Part shown: positions 10,484 to 19,495 of the stretch, piece after piece | Numbering within the stretch: position 1 is the stretch's first letter | Layout: each line of letters begins with the position of its first letter | Notes under the pieces: generated by a model | Told to the model about the DNA's origin: nothing | Databases searched by the model: none | Seen by the model: the letters and a program-made list of their open reading frames with translations, nothing else | Program-made: the position numbers and the translations under genes | NCBI RefSeq assembly: GCF_025628895.1 | Contig: NZ_JAOTJC010000006.1 | Span: 190,733 to 254,732 of the forward strand | Direction: 5' to 3' | DNA: 64,000 bases | From: Alteromonas salexigens | GTDB lineage: Bacteria; Pseudomonadota; Gammaproteobacteria; Enterobacterales; Alteromonadaceae

Positions 10484-11032
10484 GTGGCATCGCTACAGGA
10501 TCAATTGCTTAAAGCCGGGCTGGCAGACAAATCGTCTGCCAAAAAGGCCCGTGCTGATAAGCGCAAGAAACAGAAACTGAAAAATAAAAATAAAGCCGAA
10601 GTGGTGGATGAGGCCACCCTGGCTGCGCAACAGGCTGCGGAAGAGAAAAAGGCCAGAGACCGGGCACTTAATGAAGCGAAGCAACAAGAGCTTGAAAAGC
10701 GTTCTGTGGCCGCGCAGGTTAAGCAACTGATTAGCATCAACCGTCAGTCAAAAGGGCGGGGGGACACGGTGCTTAACTTTACTCACGATAATGTCGTCAA
10801 GCGTATGTATGTCACCGACGCAGTACACAAGCTGGTAACGCAGGGCCGTCTGACGGTGGTCAGCTTTGAAGGCGGCTACGAATTGGTGCCGACGCCTGTG
10901 GCAGAAAAAATTGCTCAGCGCGACGCAGACTCAGTGATTTACCGGGCCGATACGGCCAGTGAAGATCAGGCTGCATCAGAAGAAGATGACTGGTATGCCG
11001 ACTATCAGATCCCGGATGACCTGACCTGGTAA
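10484..11032 (+). CDS. DUF2058 family protein (YaiL-like)
   Basis: The N-terminal half of this cytoplasmic protein is very rich in Lys, Ala and Gln and is predicted to be a long charged helix. The C-terminal half contains the conserved DUF2058 core (VKQLISINRQ, VLNFTHDNVVKRMYV, VAEKIAQRD) and ends in the family signature DWYADYQIPDDLTW, which resembles E. coli YaiL. I choose GTG 10484 because AGGG lies nine bases upstream and the product begins ASLQDQLLKAGL. TTG 10478 is also possible. It lies directly behind topA. The family has no firmly established biochemical function; nucleic-acid binding is a guess from its charge. Confidence 0.88.
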   Translation: MASLQDQLLKAGLADKSSAKKARADKRKKQKLKNKNKAEVVDEATLAAQQAAEEKKARDRALNEAKQQELEKRSVAAQVKQLISINRQSKGRGDTVLNFTHDNVVKRMYVTDAVHKLVTQGRLTVVSFEGGYELVPTPVAEKIAQRDADSVIYRADTASEDQAASEEDDWYADYQIPDDLTW

Positions 11033-11097
11033 CACATTTTGAATGTTAGCGCCGTGAGCCTCTTGCGGCGCCCATTGTCCGACAGAGATAAGCGAGT

Positions 11098-11469
11098 ATG
11101 TCAGACCTACAGGATCCCAGAGTATTATTCGCCGCGGAACGTACGCTGCTGGCCTGGAACCGCACAAGTTTAGGCTTGATTGCGTTTGGCTTTGTAGTTG
11201 AACGTGCCGGACTACTGATGCAGGTCTTACAGCCAGAACAGGGCGCCTTAGTTACGCTGTCACCTGCTTTCATTCTGGGGCTGTTATTTATTCTCTTTGG
11301 TGGCGTGTGCGCCATGGTATCGGCATGGCAGTTTTCCCGTGTACTAAACACCCTTAATGATAACGAAATACCACCTGGCTACCGGCCACGGTGGGGCATG
11401 CTGGCCAACGTGATAGTTGCGATACTGGGCTTGTCGCTGGCTGCGGTATTGCTGCACCTCCATCAGTGA
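11098..11469 (+). CDS. DUF202 family inner-membrane protein (YidH-like)
   Basis: This 123-residue protein has the DUF202 signature near its N terminus (DPRVLFAAERTLLAWNRTSLGLIAFGFVVER), followed by three hydrophobic helices at about residues 22-38, 53-78 and 98-120. E. coli YidH and YidG are in the same family, and their function is unknown. The ATG follows AGAGATAAGCGAGT. The gap to the DUF2058 gene is 65 bases without a clear terminator, so it may be read from the topA transcript. Confidence 0.88.
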   Translation: MSDLQDPRVLFAAERTLLAWNRTSLGLIAFGFVVERAGLLMQVLQPEQGALVTLSPAFILGLLFILFGGVCAMVSAWQFSRVLNTLNDNEIPPGYRPRWGMLANVIVAILGLSLAAVLLHLHQ

Positions 11470-11519
11470 CAGTGCTTCTCGGCAAATAATCTGAAGCCGC
11501 CCGTCGCTGAAGCGTCATT

Positions 11520-12506
11520 TCAACTGTGTGACTGCGTGGTTAAATAACGAAGAGCCTGGTGGGTATGGCGTTTTAAATCCCGGTTTATTTTCTTGTGTTG
11601 TGGACTCCAGCCGGCCAGAAACCGGTAAAAGTCAGCACAGGCCATTGAGTACGCTTGTTGCCATTCATCGTATAACGCCTGACGTTCTGCAGCCGGTATT
11701 TTGGGTGTCATTGCCGCGTCAAGATGGGTAAAGTACACCTCAAGACATGCGTCTGTATGTTCCAGTAAATCAGCTTCCGATAATGCGCTGCCCAGAAAAT
11801 AGGCCACGTCCTGTGTGCCTACGCCACCGCCACAATACTGAAAATCAATCGCCGCGCAGTCGTCCATGCCGGGGGTAAAACAAAAGTTCGCTACTTTTGC
11901 ATCGCCGTGTAACAGGGTTTGCCACTTACACTGGTGGAGAGCATCGGCGATCTCCCGAGCATACTGCTTGAGCGGCCCCTCAGCCATGGCATGCCATTCT
12001 GCCTCACGGGTGGCGAGATGCCAGTAAGTACCTCGCTTCCATAATTTTGCGGCGGAGGAACCCAGCCCGTGCGCATGGAATTCTGCTAGCCATTTCAGTA
12101 CGGTGTGACATTGCGCGACGGAGAGTGTGCGTGGCACAGAGGTATAGCCACATGCAGCCAAATCCTCCATCACCAGCAGGAAGTGTTCGCCCCGGCGCTC
12201 ATGGGCAACCAATGGAGGAGTGGCGCAGGCTGCGGGTAATGAGGGCTGTATGTCCGTGTAAAAGGCCGTTTCCACTGCAAACGAATGTAGCTTGCGCTGA
12301 TGGCTATGGGCAGACTGCCAGCCTTTAGGATGCGCTGCCGTGGTGGCAGGCATAACCACTTTAGCCACCAACGGGCGACGGTTGACCGGCGAGTAAAACC
12401 GGACGCAGGTCCCGTAACCGCTCCACAGCGGCTGGATTTCGCTAATATGCTGAATATCCGGATCGTTTAAGGTTTCAGCAACCCAGGACAGCCAGTCGGG
12501 ATTCAT
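11520..12506 (-). CDS. Aminoglycoside/ecdysteroid-kinase-like phosphotransferase family protein
   Basis: This 328-residue protein has a protein-kinase-like fold of the APH/choline-kinase class. It shows a probable ATP-binding lysine in RRPLVAKVVMP, the catalytic loop LLHGDAKVANFCF (HGD....N), and the metal-binding motif AIDFQYCGGG. The substrate is unknown; relatives phosphorylate small hydroxylated molecules. I choose ATG 12506 because GAGG on the reverse strand lies nine bases upstream. ATG 12512 is closer to that site, and longer versions would read through the rne terminator. The gene lies immediately behind rne and would be expressed by read-through or from a promoter inside rne. Confidence 0.82.
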   Translation of the reverse strand: MNPDWLSWVAETLNDPDIQHISEIQPLWSGYGTCVRFYSPVNRRPLVAKVVMPATTAAHPKGWQSAHSHQRKLHSFAVETAFYTDIQPSLPAACATPPLVAHERRGEHFLLVMEDLAACGYTSVPRTLSVAQCHTVLKWLAEFHAHGLGSSAAKLWKRGTYWHLATREAEWHAMAEGPLKQYAREIADALHQCKWQTLLHGDAKVANFCFTPGMDDCAAIDFQYCGGGVGTQDVAYFLGSALSEADLLEHTDACLEVYFTHLDAAMTPKIPAAERQALYDEWQQAYSMACADFYRFLAGWSPQHKKINRDLKRHTHQALRYLTTQSHS

Positions 12507-12519
12507 CTGCATTTTCCTC

Positions 12520-12550
12520 AAAAAAAAAGGCCGTATCAATTGATACGGCC
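12520..12550 (-). terminator. Rho-independent terminator of rne
   Basis: A perfect 22-bp palindrome at 12529-12550 (half site GGCCGTATCAA) is followed on the minus strand by nine T residues. It begins 21 bases after the rne stop. Its U-tract runs straight into the GAGGAAAATG ribosome binding region of the next gene. Confidence 0.9.
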
Positions 12551-12570
12551 CTGGTGTTTACGTGTTGGTA

Positions 12571-15500
12571 TCAGCCAGCTTTAGTGGCTGGAGCCGAGGC
12601 TCGCGACGTGCTGTTAGACAGCGTAGCGAGGCGGCCAGATACTGCCAGCTCAGGACGTTTGTCGTCAGCAGAACCTACCACGGTAAGGTTGCCAAACGTT
12701 TCGTCGATTGCTTTAGGCAGTGCCATCGGATGAGAGACGCTGATCCGGCCCTGGCTACGCGCAGGTGTTATTGCGGCATCCGGAGTTTCAGTTTTCTCTT
12801 TCACCTGCATATCAGCCTGACCAGCTGGCTCGTCGGCTTGTGCCGCCGGTGCGGTCGCTTCAGGTTGTGCATCTGATTTTACCGGCGTAGCTACTGAATC
12901 TTTACCTGCAGGAGTCGCTTCCGCAGATTCAGTTTGCTTGGGTGTCTCGGCCTTGTCAGCCTGCACCTCTGGCTTAGCAGGTTGCTCTTCTGGCTTGGCA
13001 GGTTGCTCGCTGGCAGCTGTCGTTTGCTCGGAAGGCTGCTCTGCAGGCTTATCCTGAGTCGCCTTATCCGCTTCATTCAGATTGATTTCAACCTGCTCCG
13101 GAGCTGGTTCAGATTTGGCAGGTTGTGCCTCCTGAGCCGTTTCGGTTTGTGCGTTGTTGGCTTCAGGCATGTCGAATGGCAGTTGGTCCTGACGGCCTTC
13201 CTGCACTTCGGTCTGTTCAGCGTCTGGCTGTTTTGCGTGTTCGTAGTCTTCAGGCTTCACCTGCTCCTTACGACGACGCTGTCCAGCTGCACGCACATGG
13301 CGAGGCGAACGACGTGAACGGCCGCGGCTCTCACGCTTTTGCTCTTCGTTGTCATCAGCTACATTGGCATTGTTTTGTGCAGACACGGCTTCTGCGTCAG
13401 CGGCTTTCTGCGCGCTGTTGTTATCAGCTGGTGCAGATTTAGCATCTTGCTGATCACGTGACGCCTTGGATGCGGCCTGTTGAGGCTGTTCCGCATTTCC
13501 GTCAGCTTTCGGCGCTTCCTCGTTAGCGTGCTTCTGCGGTTTCGCTGCTTTGGACTGCTGTGATGATGGTTTGTCATCGGCCGGTTGCTGGTTAACCTGT
13601 GACGCTTCTGCATCTGCGCCTTTTTGTACTCTTACGCTGCGACGTCTGTCACGACGCTTGCGGCGTTCGGCCACTTCACGCTTCTTAGGTGCTTCCTGCT
13701 TGTCGGTAGCCTCCTGATTTTCAGGTTGCTCCGCTGGCTTGCTTTCCTGACGTGCAGGCTTCTGCTCATCACGATCCCGTGGTGTTTTGTTGCGAGGCTT
13801 ACGGTTTCTGTTACCGCCACCACCGCGACGCTCGTCTTGCTCCTGACGTGCTTTTGGCTTGTCCTTGCTGTCCTCTTTCGCGGTCTCTTTCTTGGCCGCA
13901 CCAGTGTCCTGGCGACGAGGCTTGCGTGATTTGCGACGGCGATCGTCACCGTTGCGGTTACGCTGCGAACGACTGCGTTGGTTGTCGTTTCCTTTTGACT
14001 GCTTGTTTTTCTCTTCTTCCTGCTTTTCTTCTTCACCCAGCAACGAGCCCAGCCATTTACCCAGGCGTGAAAACAGCGAGCTTTCTTCCGCTTTTTCTGG
14101 TTGTTTCGGTGCCACGGGGGCAGCCGGCGCCTGTGTTGGTGCCACCAAGCCTTTAAGGGCAGGTTCTTCACGCTTAACGACAGCTGCGGCGGGTTTATCC
14201 GCTTCAGTTTCTTCCGGTTGCATCAGCTCAACATCATAGCTGGCAGCGGACAGGACTTCTTCAGGGCGACGACGGTTGACCTGATAGTGTGGCGTTTCCA
14301 GATTCGCGTTTGGCAGCAATAACAGCTGAACATTATGACGCTGCTCGATGGACTGTACCGATTTCCGTTTTTCATTCAGCAGGTATGTAGCGACCGGTAC
14401 TGGCAACTGTGCTTCAATCTGTCCGGTGTTGTCCTTGATGCTTTCTTCTTCAAGAATACGAAGAATAGACAACGCCAGTGATTCAGTGCCACGAATAGTG
14501 CCATGTCCTGAACAACGCGGACACACGTGGTGCGCTGACTCACCCAGCGACGGGCGAAGCCGTTGACGGGACATTTCAAGCAGGCCGAAGCGTGAGATGC
14601 GTCCCAGCTGAACCCGGGCACGGTCACTGCGTACCGCATCTTTCATACGGTTTTCAACTTCACGCTGATGGCGAACGGGGGTCATATCGATAAAATCGAT
14701 AACTACCAAGCCGCCCAAATCCCGCAGGCGTAACTGACGAGCAATCTCGTCGGCCGCTTCCAGGTTGGTATTAAAGGCAGTTTCTTCAATATCACCGCCT
14801 TTGGTTGCACGGGCGGAGTTGATATCAATCGAAGTCAGCGCTTCGGTGGGGTCGATAACAATCGAGCCACCTGAGGGCAGTCTGACTTCCCGCTGAAACG
14901 CCGACTCAATCTGATTCTCAACCTGATAGTGACTGAACAAGGGCACATCGCCACGGTAGAGTTTTACCCGGCTGGCAAAGTCTGGGCGAACCAGTTCAAT
15001 ATGCTGTAGCGCCTGCTCATAAATACTGGTTTTATCAATCAGAATTTCACCAATGTCACGACGCAGGTAATCACGGATAGCACGCACAATGACGTTACTT
15101 TCCTGGTGGATCAGGAAGGGGGCAGGGCGCTCTTCCGCTACTTTGGATACGGCTTCCCAGTGAGTAAGCAGAACCCGTAAGTCCCACTCCAACTCTTCGT
15201 AAGATTTCCCGACACCGGCTGTACGGACAATAAGACCCATGCCGTCGGGCAAATCTAACTTACTGAGTGATTCTTTCAGTTCCGTACGCTCGTCGCCTTC
15301 AATGCGGCGCGAGATCCCGCCTGCACGTGGGTTATTTGGCATCAGTACCAGGTAACTCCCCGCTAATGACAGGAAGGTAGTAAGTGCAGCACCTTTCTGG
15401 CCACGTTCTTCTTTATCTATCTGAACGATGACTTCCTGGCCTTCTTTGATAACATCTTTGATGTTAGGGCGGCCTTCAAATTTGTAGCCTTTGGGGAAGT

Positions 15501-15729
15501 ATGTGCGAGCAATTTCTTTGAGGGGGAGGAAGCCGTGGCGATCAGCGCCGTAGTCTACAAACGCCGCTTCAAGGCTGGGCTCTACGCGGGTTATTTTACC
15601 TTTATAAATATTGGCTTTTTTCTGTTCGTGCCCCGGGCTTTCTATATCCAGGTCGTATAGTCGTTGCCCGTCTACCAGGGCAACTCGCAACTCTTCTTGC
15701 TGAGTTGCATTTATTAACATTCTTTTCAT
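12571..15729 (-). CDS. rne: Ribonuclease E
   Basis: This is the essential endoribonuclease that starts mRNA decay and processes tRNA and 5S rRNA, and it is the scaffold of the RNA degradosome. The N-terminal half is nearly identical to E. coli RNase E, starting [20 protein letters not shown]. It has the S1 domain ([17 protein letters not shown]), the DNase I-like catalytic region ([21 protein letters not shown]) and the Zn-link CPRCSGHG. From about residue 520 the protein is a long disordered scaffold rich in Arg/Lys, then Pro/Glu/Ala/Gln, ending in a conserved-looking tail ([20 protein letters not shown]). Total length is 1052 residues, close to the E. coli enzyme. It has a long leader and its own terminator. 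Confidence 0.98.
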   Translation of the reverse strand: MKRMLINATQQEELRVALVDGQRLYDLDIESPGHEQKKANIYKGKITRVEPSLEAAFVDYGADRHGFLPLKEIARTYFPKGYKFEGRPNIKDVIKEGQEVIVQIDKEERGQKGAALTTFLSLAGSYLVLMPNNPRAGGISRRIEGDERTELKESLSKLDLPDGMGLIVRTAGVGKSYEELEWDLRVLLTHWEAVSKVAEERPAPFLIHQESNVIVRAIRDYLRRDIGEILIDKTSIYEQALQHIELVRPDFASRVKLYRGDVPLFSHYQVENQIESAFQREVRLPSGGSIVIDPTEALTSIDINSARATKGGDIEETAFNTNLEAADEIARQLRLRDLGGLVVIDFIDMTPVRHQREVENRMKDAVRSDRARVQLGRISRFGLLEMSRQRLRPSLGESAHHVCPRCSGHGTIRGTESLALSILRILEEESIKDNTGQIEAQLPVPVATYLLNEKRKSVQSIEQRHNVQLLLLPNANLETPHYQVNRRRPEEVLSAASYDVELMQPEETEADKPAAAVVKREEPALKGLVAPTQAPAAPVAPKQPEKAEESSLFSRLGKWLGSLLGEEEKQEEEKNKQSKGNDNQRSRSQRNRNGDDRRRKSRKPRRQDTGAAKKETAKEDSKDKPKARQEQDERRGGGGNRNRKPRNKTPRDRDEQKPARQESKPAEQPENQEATDKQEAPKKREVAERRKRRDRRRSVRVQKGADAEASQVNQQPADDKPSSQQSKAAKPQKHANEEAPKADGNAEQPQQAASKASRDQQDAKSAPADNNSAQKAADAEAVSAQNNANVADDNEEQKRESRGRSRRSPRHVRAAGQRRRKEQVKPEDYEHAKQPDAEQTEVQEGRQDQLPFDMPEANNAQTETAQEAQPAKSEPAPEQVEINLNEADKATQDKPAEQPSEQTTAASEQPAKPEEQPAKPEVQADKAETPKQTESAEATPAGKDSVATPVKSDAQPEATAPAAQADEPAGQADMQVKEKTETPDAAITPARSQGRISVSHPMALPKAIDETFGNLTVVGSADDKRPELAVSGRLATLSNSTSRASAPATKAG

Positions 15730-15939
15730 TGTATCTAACTCTGTTTCCTACAGCCGTTTAGACACACAATTAAAGTGACATGTGCAAACCCTCACCGCGC
15801 AACCTCACGGCTGGACGGGGACTTTGTTGTAACGCCGTAATACCCTTTGCGCAGCCTGTTTGTGTCACAGGCACTTCTGTCGTAAGCGGGTGTCGGGAAC
15901 GGCAAACCCTGTTTTTCAATGCTTTTTCGTGCCCCCTCG

Positions 15940-15969
15940 CAAATACGTTGCTGCAAGGGCGGCTGTCAA
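15940..15969 (-). promoter_or_regulatory. Candidate sigma-70 promoter of rne
   Basis: On the minus strand a consensus -35 TTGACA is followed after 18 bases by TATTTG, a weaker -10. The -35 is perfect but the -10 is not, so the call is moderate. Transcription would start near 15933. Confidence 0.45.
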
Positions 15970-16328
15970 TTCAATTCTGTTTTGCTAAACGGCGAACGTT
16001 TTGTTTTTGCTTACCGTGATGGCTGATCTAATAAAAGGCGATTTTTTTGTGCCTTTGTTTACTTTTCAATACCTCGCCATTCGGCGGGTCAGCATCACGT
16101 GCGTTTGTCTGACATAGTAGTTCAAACCGGTTCAGCCGCTTTTCATAAAACGGCTACAACTCTTGGATTATCGCATTACTTAGGTTAACGACGCAAGCTA
16201 TTGCGGCAGTTGAAGCGCCGTTAATGACCTTTTGTTGAGGATTTATTCGGCGGTTGCCAGAATAAATGTGGCAACCGCTGATTTTTTTCAATTTCTGTGC
16301 TTTTCAGTAGGCCACTGGATAGCGCTAC

Positions 16329-16337
16329 TGTTATACT
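16329..16337 (+). promoter_or_regulatory. Extended -10 promoter element of rluC
   Basis: TGTTATACT is an extended -10 (TGnTATACT) ending only seven bases before the ATG of rluC at 16345. No good -35 is seen at the matching distance, as is common for extended -10 promoters. The predicted start of transcription is at or within a base or two of the start codon. Confidence 0.55.
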
Positions 16338-16344
16338 CCGCGCC

Positions 16345-17289
16345 ATGAAAGAACAAGCCCAGCAAAAAGTGCGCTTTGTGACCATTGATGGTGATATCGC
16401 CGGTCAGCGCATTGACAACTATTTACGCACCCAGCTGAAAGGTGTGCCCAAAAGCATGATCTACCGCATCTTACGTAAAGGTGAGGTGCGGGTTAATAAA
16501 GGCCGGGTCAAGCCCGACTACAAGCTTCAGGAAGATGACAGCGTACGTATTCCGCCGGTCAGGGTGTCGGAAGGGGCGCCTGCGCCGTCACCAAAACTCG
16601 ACAAAATCGCGGTCTTGGAGTCGTGTATTTTGTTTGAAGATGACCGTTTGCTGGTTATCAACAAACCTTCGGGGATTGCAGTCCACGGTGGCAGTGGCCT
16701 TAACTTCGGCTTGATAGAAGGGCTGCGGGCCCTGCGCCCGGATGCCAAGTTTATGGAACTGGTACACCGTCTGGATCGCGATACCTCCGGGTGTATCCTG
16801 ATTGCTAAAAAGCGCTCAGCGCTGCGTCATATGCATGAGCAATTACGCCATGGAAGGATGGATAAACGCTATCAGGCACTGGTAGAAGGGCAGTGGCCGG
16901 AGACGCGCTTTAAGGTAAAAGCGCCTTTGGAAAAGAACGTGTTGCAGTCTGGCGAACGGCTGGTCAATGTTAGTGAGGCTGGCAAGCCTTCCGAAACCCG
17001 TTACCGGATCCTGCGCCGGTTTGAGCACGCCACGCTGGTTGAGGCTTCACCCATCACCGGGCGGACTCACCAGATACGCGTACATTGTCAGCATGCTGGT
17101 CATGTGATCGCGGGGGACAGCAAGTACGGTCATGCCGACTTTGACCGGCAGCTGCAGCCTCTGGGACTTAACCGCCTGTTTTTGCATGCGGCGAGTATCA
17201 AGATTTTCCATCCTAAGACAGATGAAACCATGACGTTTACGGCGCCCCTTGATGCAAGCCTGAACCAGGTGCTGGAGGGATTATCATGA
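16345..17289 (+). CDS. rluC: RluC, 23S rRNA pseudouridine synthase (955/2504/2580)
   Basis: It makes pseudouridine at three positions of 23S rRNA. The 314-residue protein has an N-terminal S4 RNA-binding domain (PKSMIYRILRKGEVRVNKGR) and the RluA-family catalytic motif HRLDRDTSG, with the nucleophilic aspartate at residue 144, the same number as in E. coli RluC. GRTHQIRVH lies near residue 236. I choose ATG 16345, 16 codons inside the open frame, because the product then begins like known RluC proteins. There is no Shine-Dalgarno sequence. Its stop overlaps the ATG of the HAD gene by four bases. Confidence 0.96.
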   Translation: MKEQAQQKVRFVTIDGDIAGQRIDNYLRTQLKGVPKSMIYRILRKGEVRVNKGRVKPDYKLQEDDSVRIPPVRVSEGAPAPSPKLDKIAVLESCILFEDDRLLVINKPSGIAVHGGSGLNFGLIEGLRALRPDAKFMELVHRLDRDTSGCILIAKKRSALRHMHEQLRHGRMDKRYQALVEGQWPETRFKVKAPLEKNVLQSGERLVNVSEAGKPSETRYRILRRFEHATLVEASPITGRTHQIRVHCQHAGHVIAGDSKYGHADFDRQLQPLGLNRLFLHAASIKIFHPKTDETMTFTAPLDASLNQVLEGLS

Positions 17290-17951
17290 AAAATTACCAA
17301 CTGGTTATTTTCGATTGGGATGGCACGGTGATGGACTCAGCGGCGAAAATTATACGTTGCATGCAAAATGCTGCCCGCCACTGTGAGGTGCCTGTACCTA
17401 CCGATGACGAGGTGGCGCATATTATCGGGATCAGCCTGAAACCCGCCATCATGCAATTATTTAATACCCGTGACGAGGCTCTGGCTGACCGCATCGTGCA
17501 GGCCTATAAAACCGAATATTTGCAGCAGGATGTGGTGCCGTGTCCGTTATTTACCGGCGCTGAAAAGCTGTTTGACGCCCTGCGGGCCGCCAATAAAACG
17601 CTGGCTGTGGCAACAGGGAAAGCGCGTCGTGGTCTGAACCGGGCATGGAGTAACACCGGCACGGGGCATTACTTTGCCACCTCACGCTGTGCTGATGAGG
17701 CTAACTCCAAACCCTCACCGGATATGCTGGTGCAAATACTTGAAGAGTTGAACGTAAGCGCTGCTGACGCTGTAATGATTGGCGATACGGTGTATGACAT
17801 GCAAATGGCGGAAGCTATCGGTATGGATCGTATTGGCGTGTCGTATGGTGTGCACGCGCAGGTCAATCTGGAAAAGCACAAACCGGAAGCTATTGTGCAT
17901 TCATTGGCTGAACTTGGTGAGTTACTGCTGCCAGCCTCGGCGGGGCAGTAA
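17286..17951 (+). CDS. HAD-IA family hydrolase (phosphoglycolate phosphatase-like)
   Basis: The 221-residue cytoplasmic protein carries HAD motif I as FDWDGTVMDS at residues 9-18, motif II Thr in AVATGKARRGL, a lysine region in SKPSPDML and motif IV as MIGDTVYDMQMA. The alpha-helical cap between motifs I and II places it in subclass IA with Gph, YieH and similar phosphatases. The substrate cannot be assigned. It overlaps rluC by ATGA, so translation is coupled. The same rluC-HAD pairing is seen in other marine gammaproteobacteria as far as I recall. Confidence 0.9.
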   Translation: MKNYQLVIFDWDGTVMDSAAKIIRCMQNAARHCEVPVPTDDEVAHIIGISLKPAIMQLFNTRDEALADRIVQAYKTEYLQQDVVPCPLFTGAEKLFDALRAANKTLAVATGKARRGLNRAWSNTGTGHYFATSRCADEANSKPSPDMLVQILEELNVSAADAVMIGDTVYDMQMAEAIGMDRIGVSYGVHAQVNLEKHKPEAIVHSLAELGELLLPASAGQ

Positions 17952-17974
17952 CCCCAGCCAAGAGGCGCCACGGT

Positions 17975-18583
17975 TTATTGCGCCGTGGCCATGGCCAGCA
18001 AGTCGGTATCAAACTGGCTGACAATATCCCGTAATAGCATGACAGGCAGTCCAATCAACGCATTGGGATCACGACTGTCGATGGCATCAAATAACAGCAC
18101 GCCCCGTCCTTCGCATTTAAAGCTCCCGGCACAGTCGAACGGTTTTTCGGTTTCAACGTAACGGCGGATCTCGGTATCGGTTAGCGGCCGAAAATGTACA
18201 CGGGTCACTTCGTGGTCGGTGATTTGCTGACGGGTGGTATGGCGACACACCGATACGGCAGAATAGAACACGACCTGTTTGCCGGCACAACGACGCAACT
18301 GGTCCACCGCGTTGTCCATGTTACCGGGCTTGCCCAGCAACTGATCGCCTTCTTCGTGTTCTATTACCGCCACCTGATCAGCCCCAATTACCAGATGATC
18401 GGGGTAAAGGGGGGCCACTTCCCGGGCTTTTTCCGCCGCGAGGCGCAATGCCAGTTCCAGCGCCGTTTCTTTGTCCAAAGGCGTTTCGTCTATATTCGGG
18501 GCGTGGGTGTCTGCATGAATTCCCAGATTAGCCAGTTGTGCCTGACGATAGCGAGATGAAGAAGCGAGAATGAGTGAATGCAT
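17975..18583 (-). CDS. Maf-family nucleotide pyrophosphatase (YceF-like, m7GTP-specific type)
   Basis: Maf proteins hydrolyse modified nucleoside triphosphates to monophosphates. The YceF subgroup prefers 7-methyl-GTP. The protein has the Maf N-terminal signature LILASSSRYRQAQL, the segment HLVIGADQVAVIE, the catalytic-region aspartate in ADQV, and CAGSFKCEGRGVLLFDAIDSRDPNALIGLP, which closely follows E. coli YceF. I use ATG 18583 (202 residues); ATG 18595 would add four residues, and neither has a good ribosome binding site. It is divergent from yceD, as in E. coli. Confidence 0.93.
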   Translation of the reverse strand: MHSLILASSSRYRQAQLANLGIHADTHAPNIDETPLDKETALELALRLAAEKAREVAPLYPDHLVIGADQVAVIEHEEGDQLLGKPGNMDNAVDQLRRCAGKQVVFYSAVSVCRHTTRQQITDHEVTRVHFRPLTDTEIRRYVETEKPFDCAGSFKCEGRGVLLFDAIDSRDPNALIGLPVMLLRDIVSQFDTDLLAMATAQ

Positions 18584-18731
18584 AATTAGCGGCACATGTG
18601 TTGGACTGCAATGTTGTTCATGGTTAAACAGCTATGCCACAGAGTCAACCGCTACTGGCGGCTGGTGTGAACAGGCTTAAGATGACGGCTTTTTCGGCAT
18701 ACTATAAATTGTGGCTGCGGTGATTAAACCT

Positions 18732-18760
18732 TTGACAGGCAAAGGATGAGTCTATATTAT
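18732..18760 (+). promoter_or_regulatory. Strong sigma-70 promoter of the yceD-rpmF-plsX-fab operon
   Basis: A perfect -35 TTGACA (18732-18737), a 17-base spacer and -10 TATTAT (18755-18760) make this the best promoter in the window. The ATG of yceD begins ten bases after the -10, so transcription should start within about four bases of the start codon. Confidence 0.85.
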
Positions 18761-18769
18761 GCGCGCCCT

Positions 18770-19303
18770 ATGCAGAAAGTGAAATTACCTCATTCGCTCG
18801 ACCCAGTCAAAAGCGCCATGAAGCGTTCCGATTACCGGGGTGTGATAGCGTCAAAAGACATGGCTCGATTCAGCGGTGCAGTTGTTGATTGCGATGAATG
18901 GGTGAACGCAGAAATACAGTTCGAAAAAGACGCGCAGGGTCTTACTGTCTTTCACGGTCATCTGGACACGCATGTTACACTTATCTGTCAACGGTGTAAT
19001 GGTGAGCTCTCTCAACCGTTGCAAGTTGAATTTTGTTTCAGTCCTGTGCAGGGACAGAACGAGTTCGACAGCGACACATTACCCGAAGCTTACGATCCGG
19101 TAGAGGTCAACGACCAAGGAAATGTCAATCTTCTTGAATTACTTGAAGACGAACTGATTATTTCTCTGCCTATAGTGCCCCTTCATGCAGAGGAGGAGTG
19201 TGCGATAGCAAAGAAAGATATGCAGTTTGGCGAGATTGAACCGGAGCAAGAGCGACCAAACCCTTTCGCGGTTTTGAAAGAACTTAAGCGAGACCAGGAG
19301 TAA
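18770..19303 (+). CDS. yceD: YceD, DUF177 protein linked to 23S rRNA accumulation
   Basis: The 177-residue protein begins MQKVKLPHSLDPVKSAMKR, as E. coli YceD does, and has the family zinc-like motif ICQRCNGE and the conserved stretches LPEAYDPVEVND and ELIISLPIVPLH. The family is encoded next to L32 in most bacteria and plants and affects 23S rRNA accumulation. I choose ATG 18770, eight codons inside the open frame, because it aligns with E. coli and because the upstream codons overlap the promoter -10. There is no Shine-Dalgarno sequence. rpmF follows after three bases. Confidence 0.94.
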   Translation: MQKVKLPHSLDPVKSAMKRSDYRGVIASKDMARFSGAVVDCDEWVNAEIQFEKDAQGLTVFHGHLDTHVTLICQRCNGELSQPLQVEFCFSPVQGQNEFDSDTLPEAYDPVEVNDQGNVNLLELLEDELIISLPIVPLHAEEECAIAKKDMQFGEIEPEQERPNPFAVLKELKRDQE

Positions 19304-19306
19304 GTT

Positions 19307-19477
19307 ATGGCAGTACAAAAAAATCGTAAAACGCGGTCTAAGCGCGGTATGCGTCGCTCTCACGATGCATTGACGGCTGAGACTTTGTCTGTCGATTCAA
19401 CGTCAGGCGAGACACACCGTCGTCACCATGTGACTGCAGACGGTTACTATAAGGGCAACAAAGTTATCGAAGGCTAA
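19307..19477 (+). CDS. rpmF: 50S ribosomal protein L32
   Basis: This 56-residue gene encodes L32 of the large ribosomal subunit. It begins [20 protein letters not shown], a very basic N terminus typical of L32, and continues [19 protein letters not shown]. The CxxC pairs found in zinc-binding L32 variants are absent, so this is the zinc-independent form. The upstream GACCAGGAGTAAGTT supplies a strong ribosome binding site. It sits between yceD and plsX, the conserved order in gammaproteobacteria. Confidence 0.98.
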   Translation: MAVQKNRKTRSKRGMRRSHDALTAETLSVDSTSGETHRRHHVTADGYYKGNKVIEG

Positions 19478-19495
19478 GTGCTTCGGTGACATAAA

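Larger units (their letters stand above)
15730..16344. other. Long rne leader and rne/rluC divergent promoter region
   Basis: This 615-bp region separates the divergent rne and rluC genes. In E. coli the rne leader is several hundred bases long and folds into structures used for autoregulation, so a similar role here is likely by inference. On the minus strand, TTGACA (15969-15964) and TATTTG (15945-15940) are spaced 18 bases and would give a leader of about 200 bases. An open frame of 79 codons at 15780-16019 has no ribosome binding site and is probably not a gene. Confidence 0.5.

Noticed and set aside
12934..14322. Several plus-strand frames opposite the rne scaffold region
   Set aside because: They are antisense to the repetitive Pro/Glu/Ala/Arg-rich part of RNase E; their odd compositions (Leu/Arg/Cys-rich) come from that low-complexity coding sequence.
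15780..16019. 79-codon plus-strand frame in the rne leader
   Set aside because: No ribosome binding site, no recognisable family and antisense to a region expected to be the structured rne leader.
18746..18769. Upstream start of yceD giving eight more residues
   Set aside because: Those codons overlap the -10 element of the promoter, and the ATG at 18770 matches the E. coli protein start.
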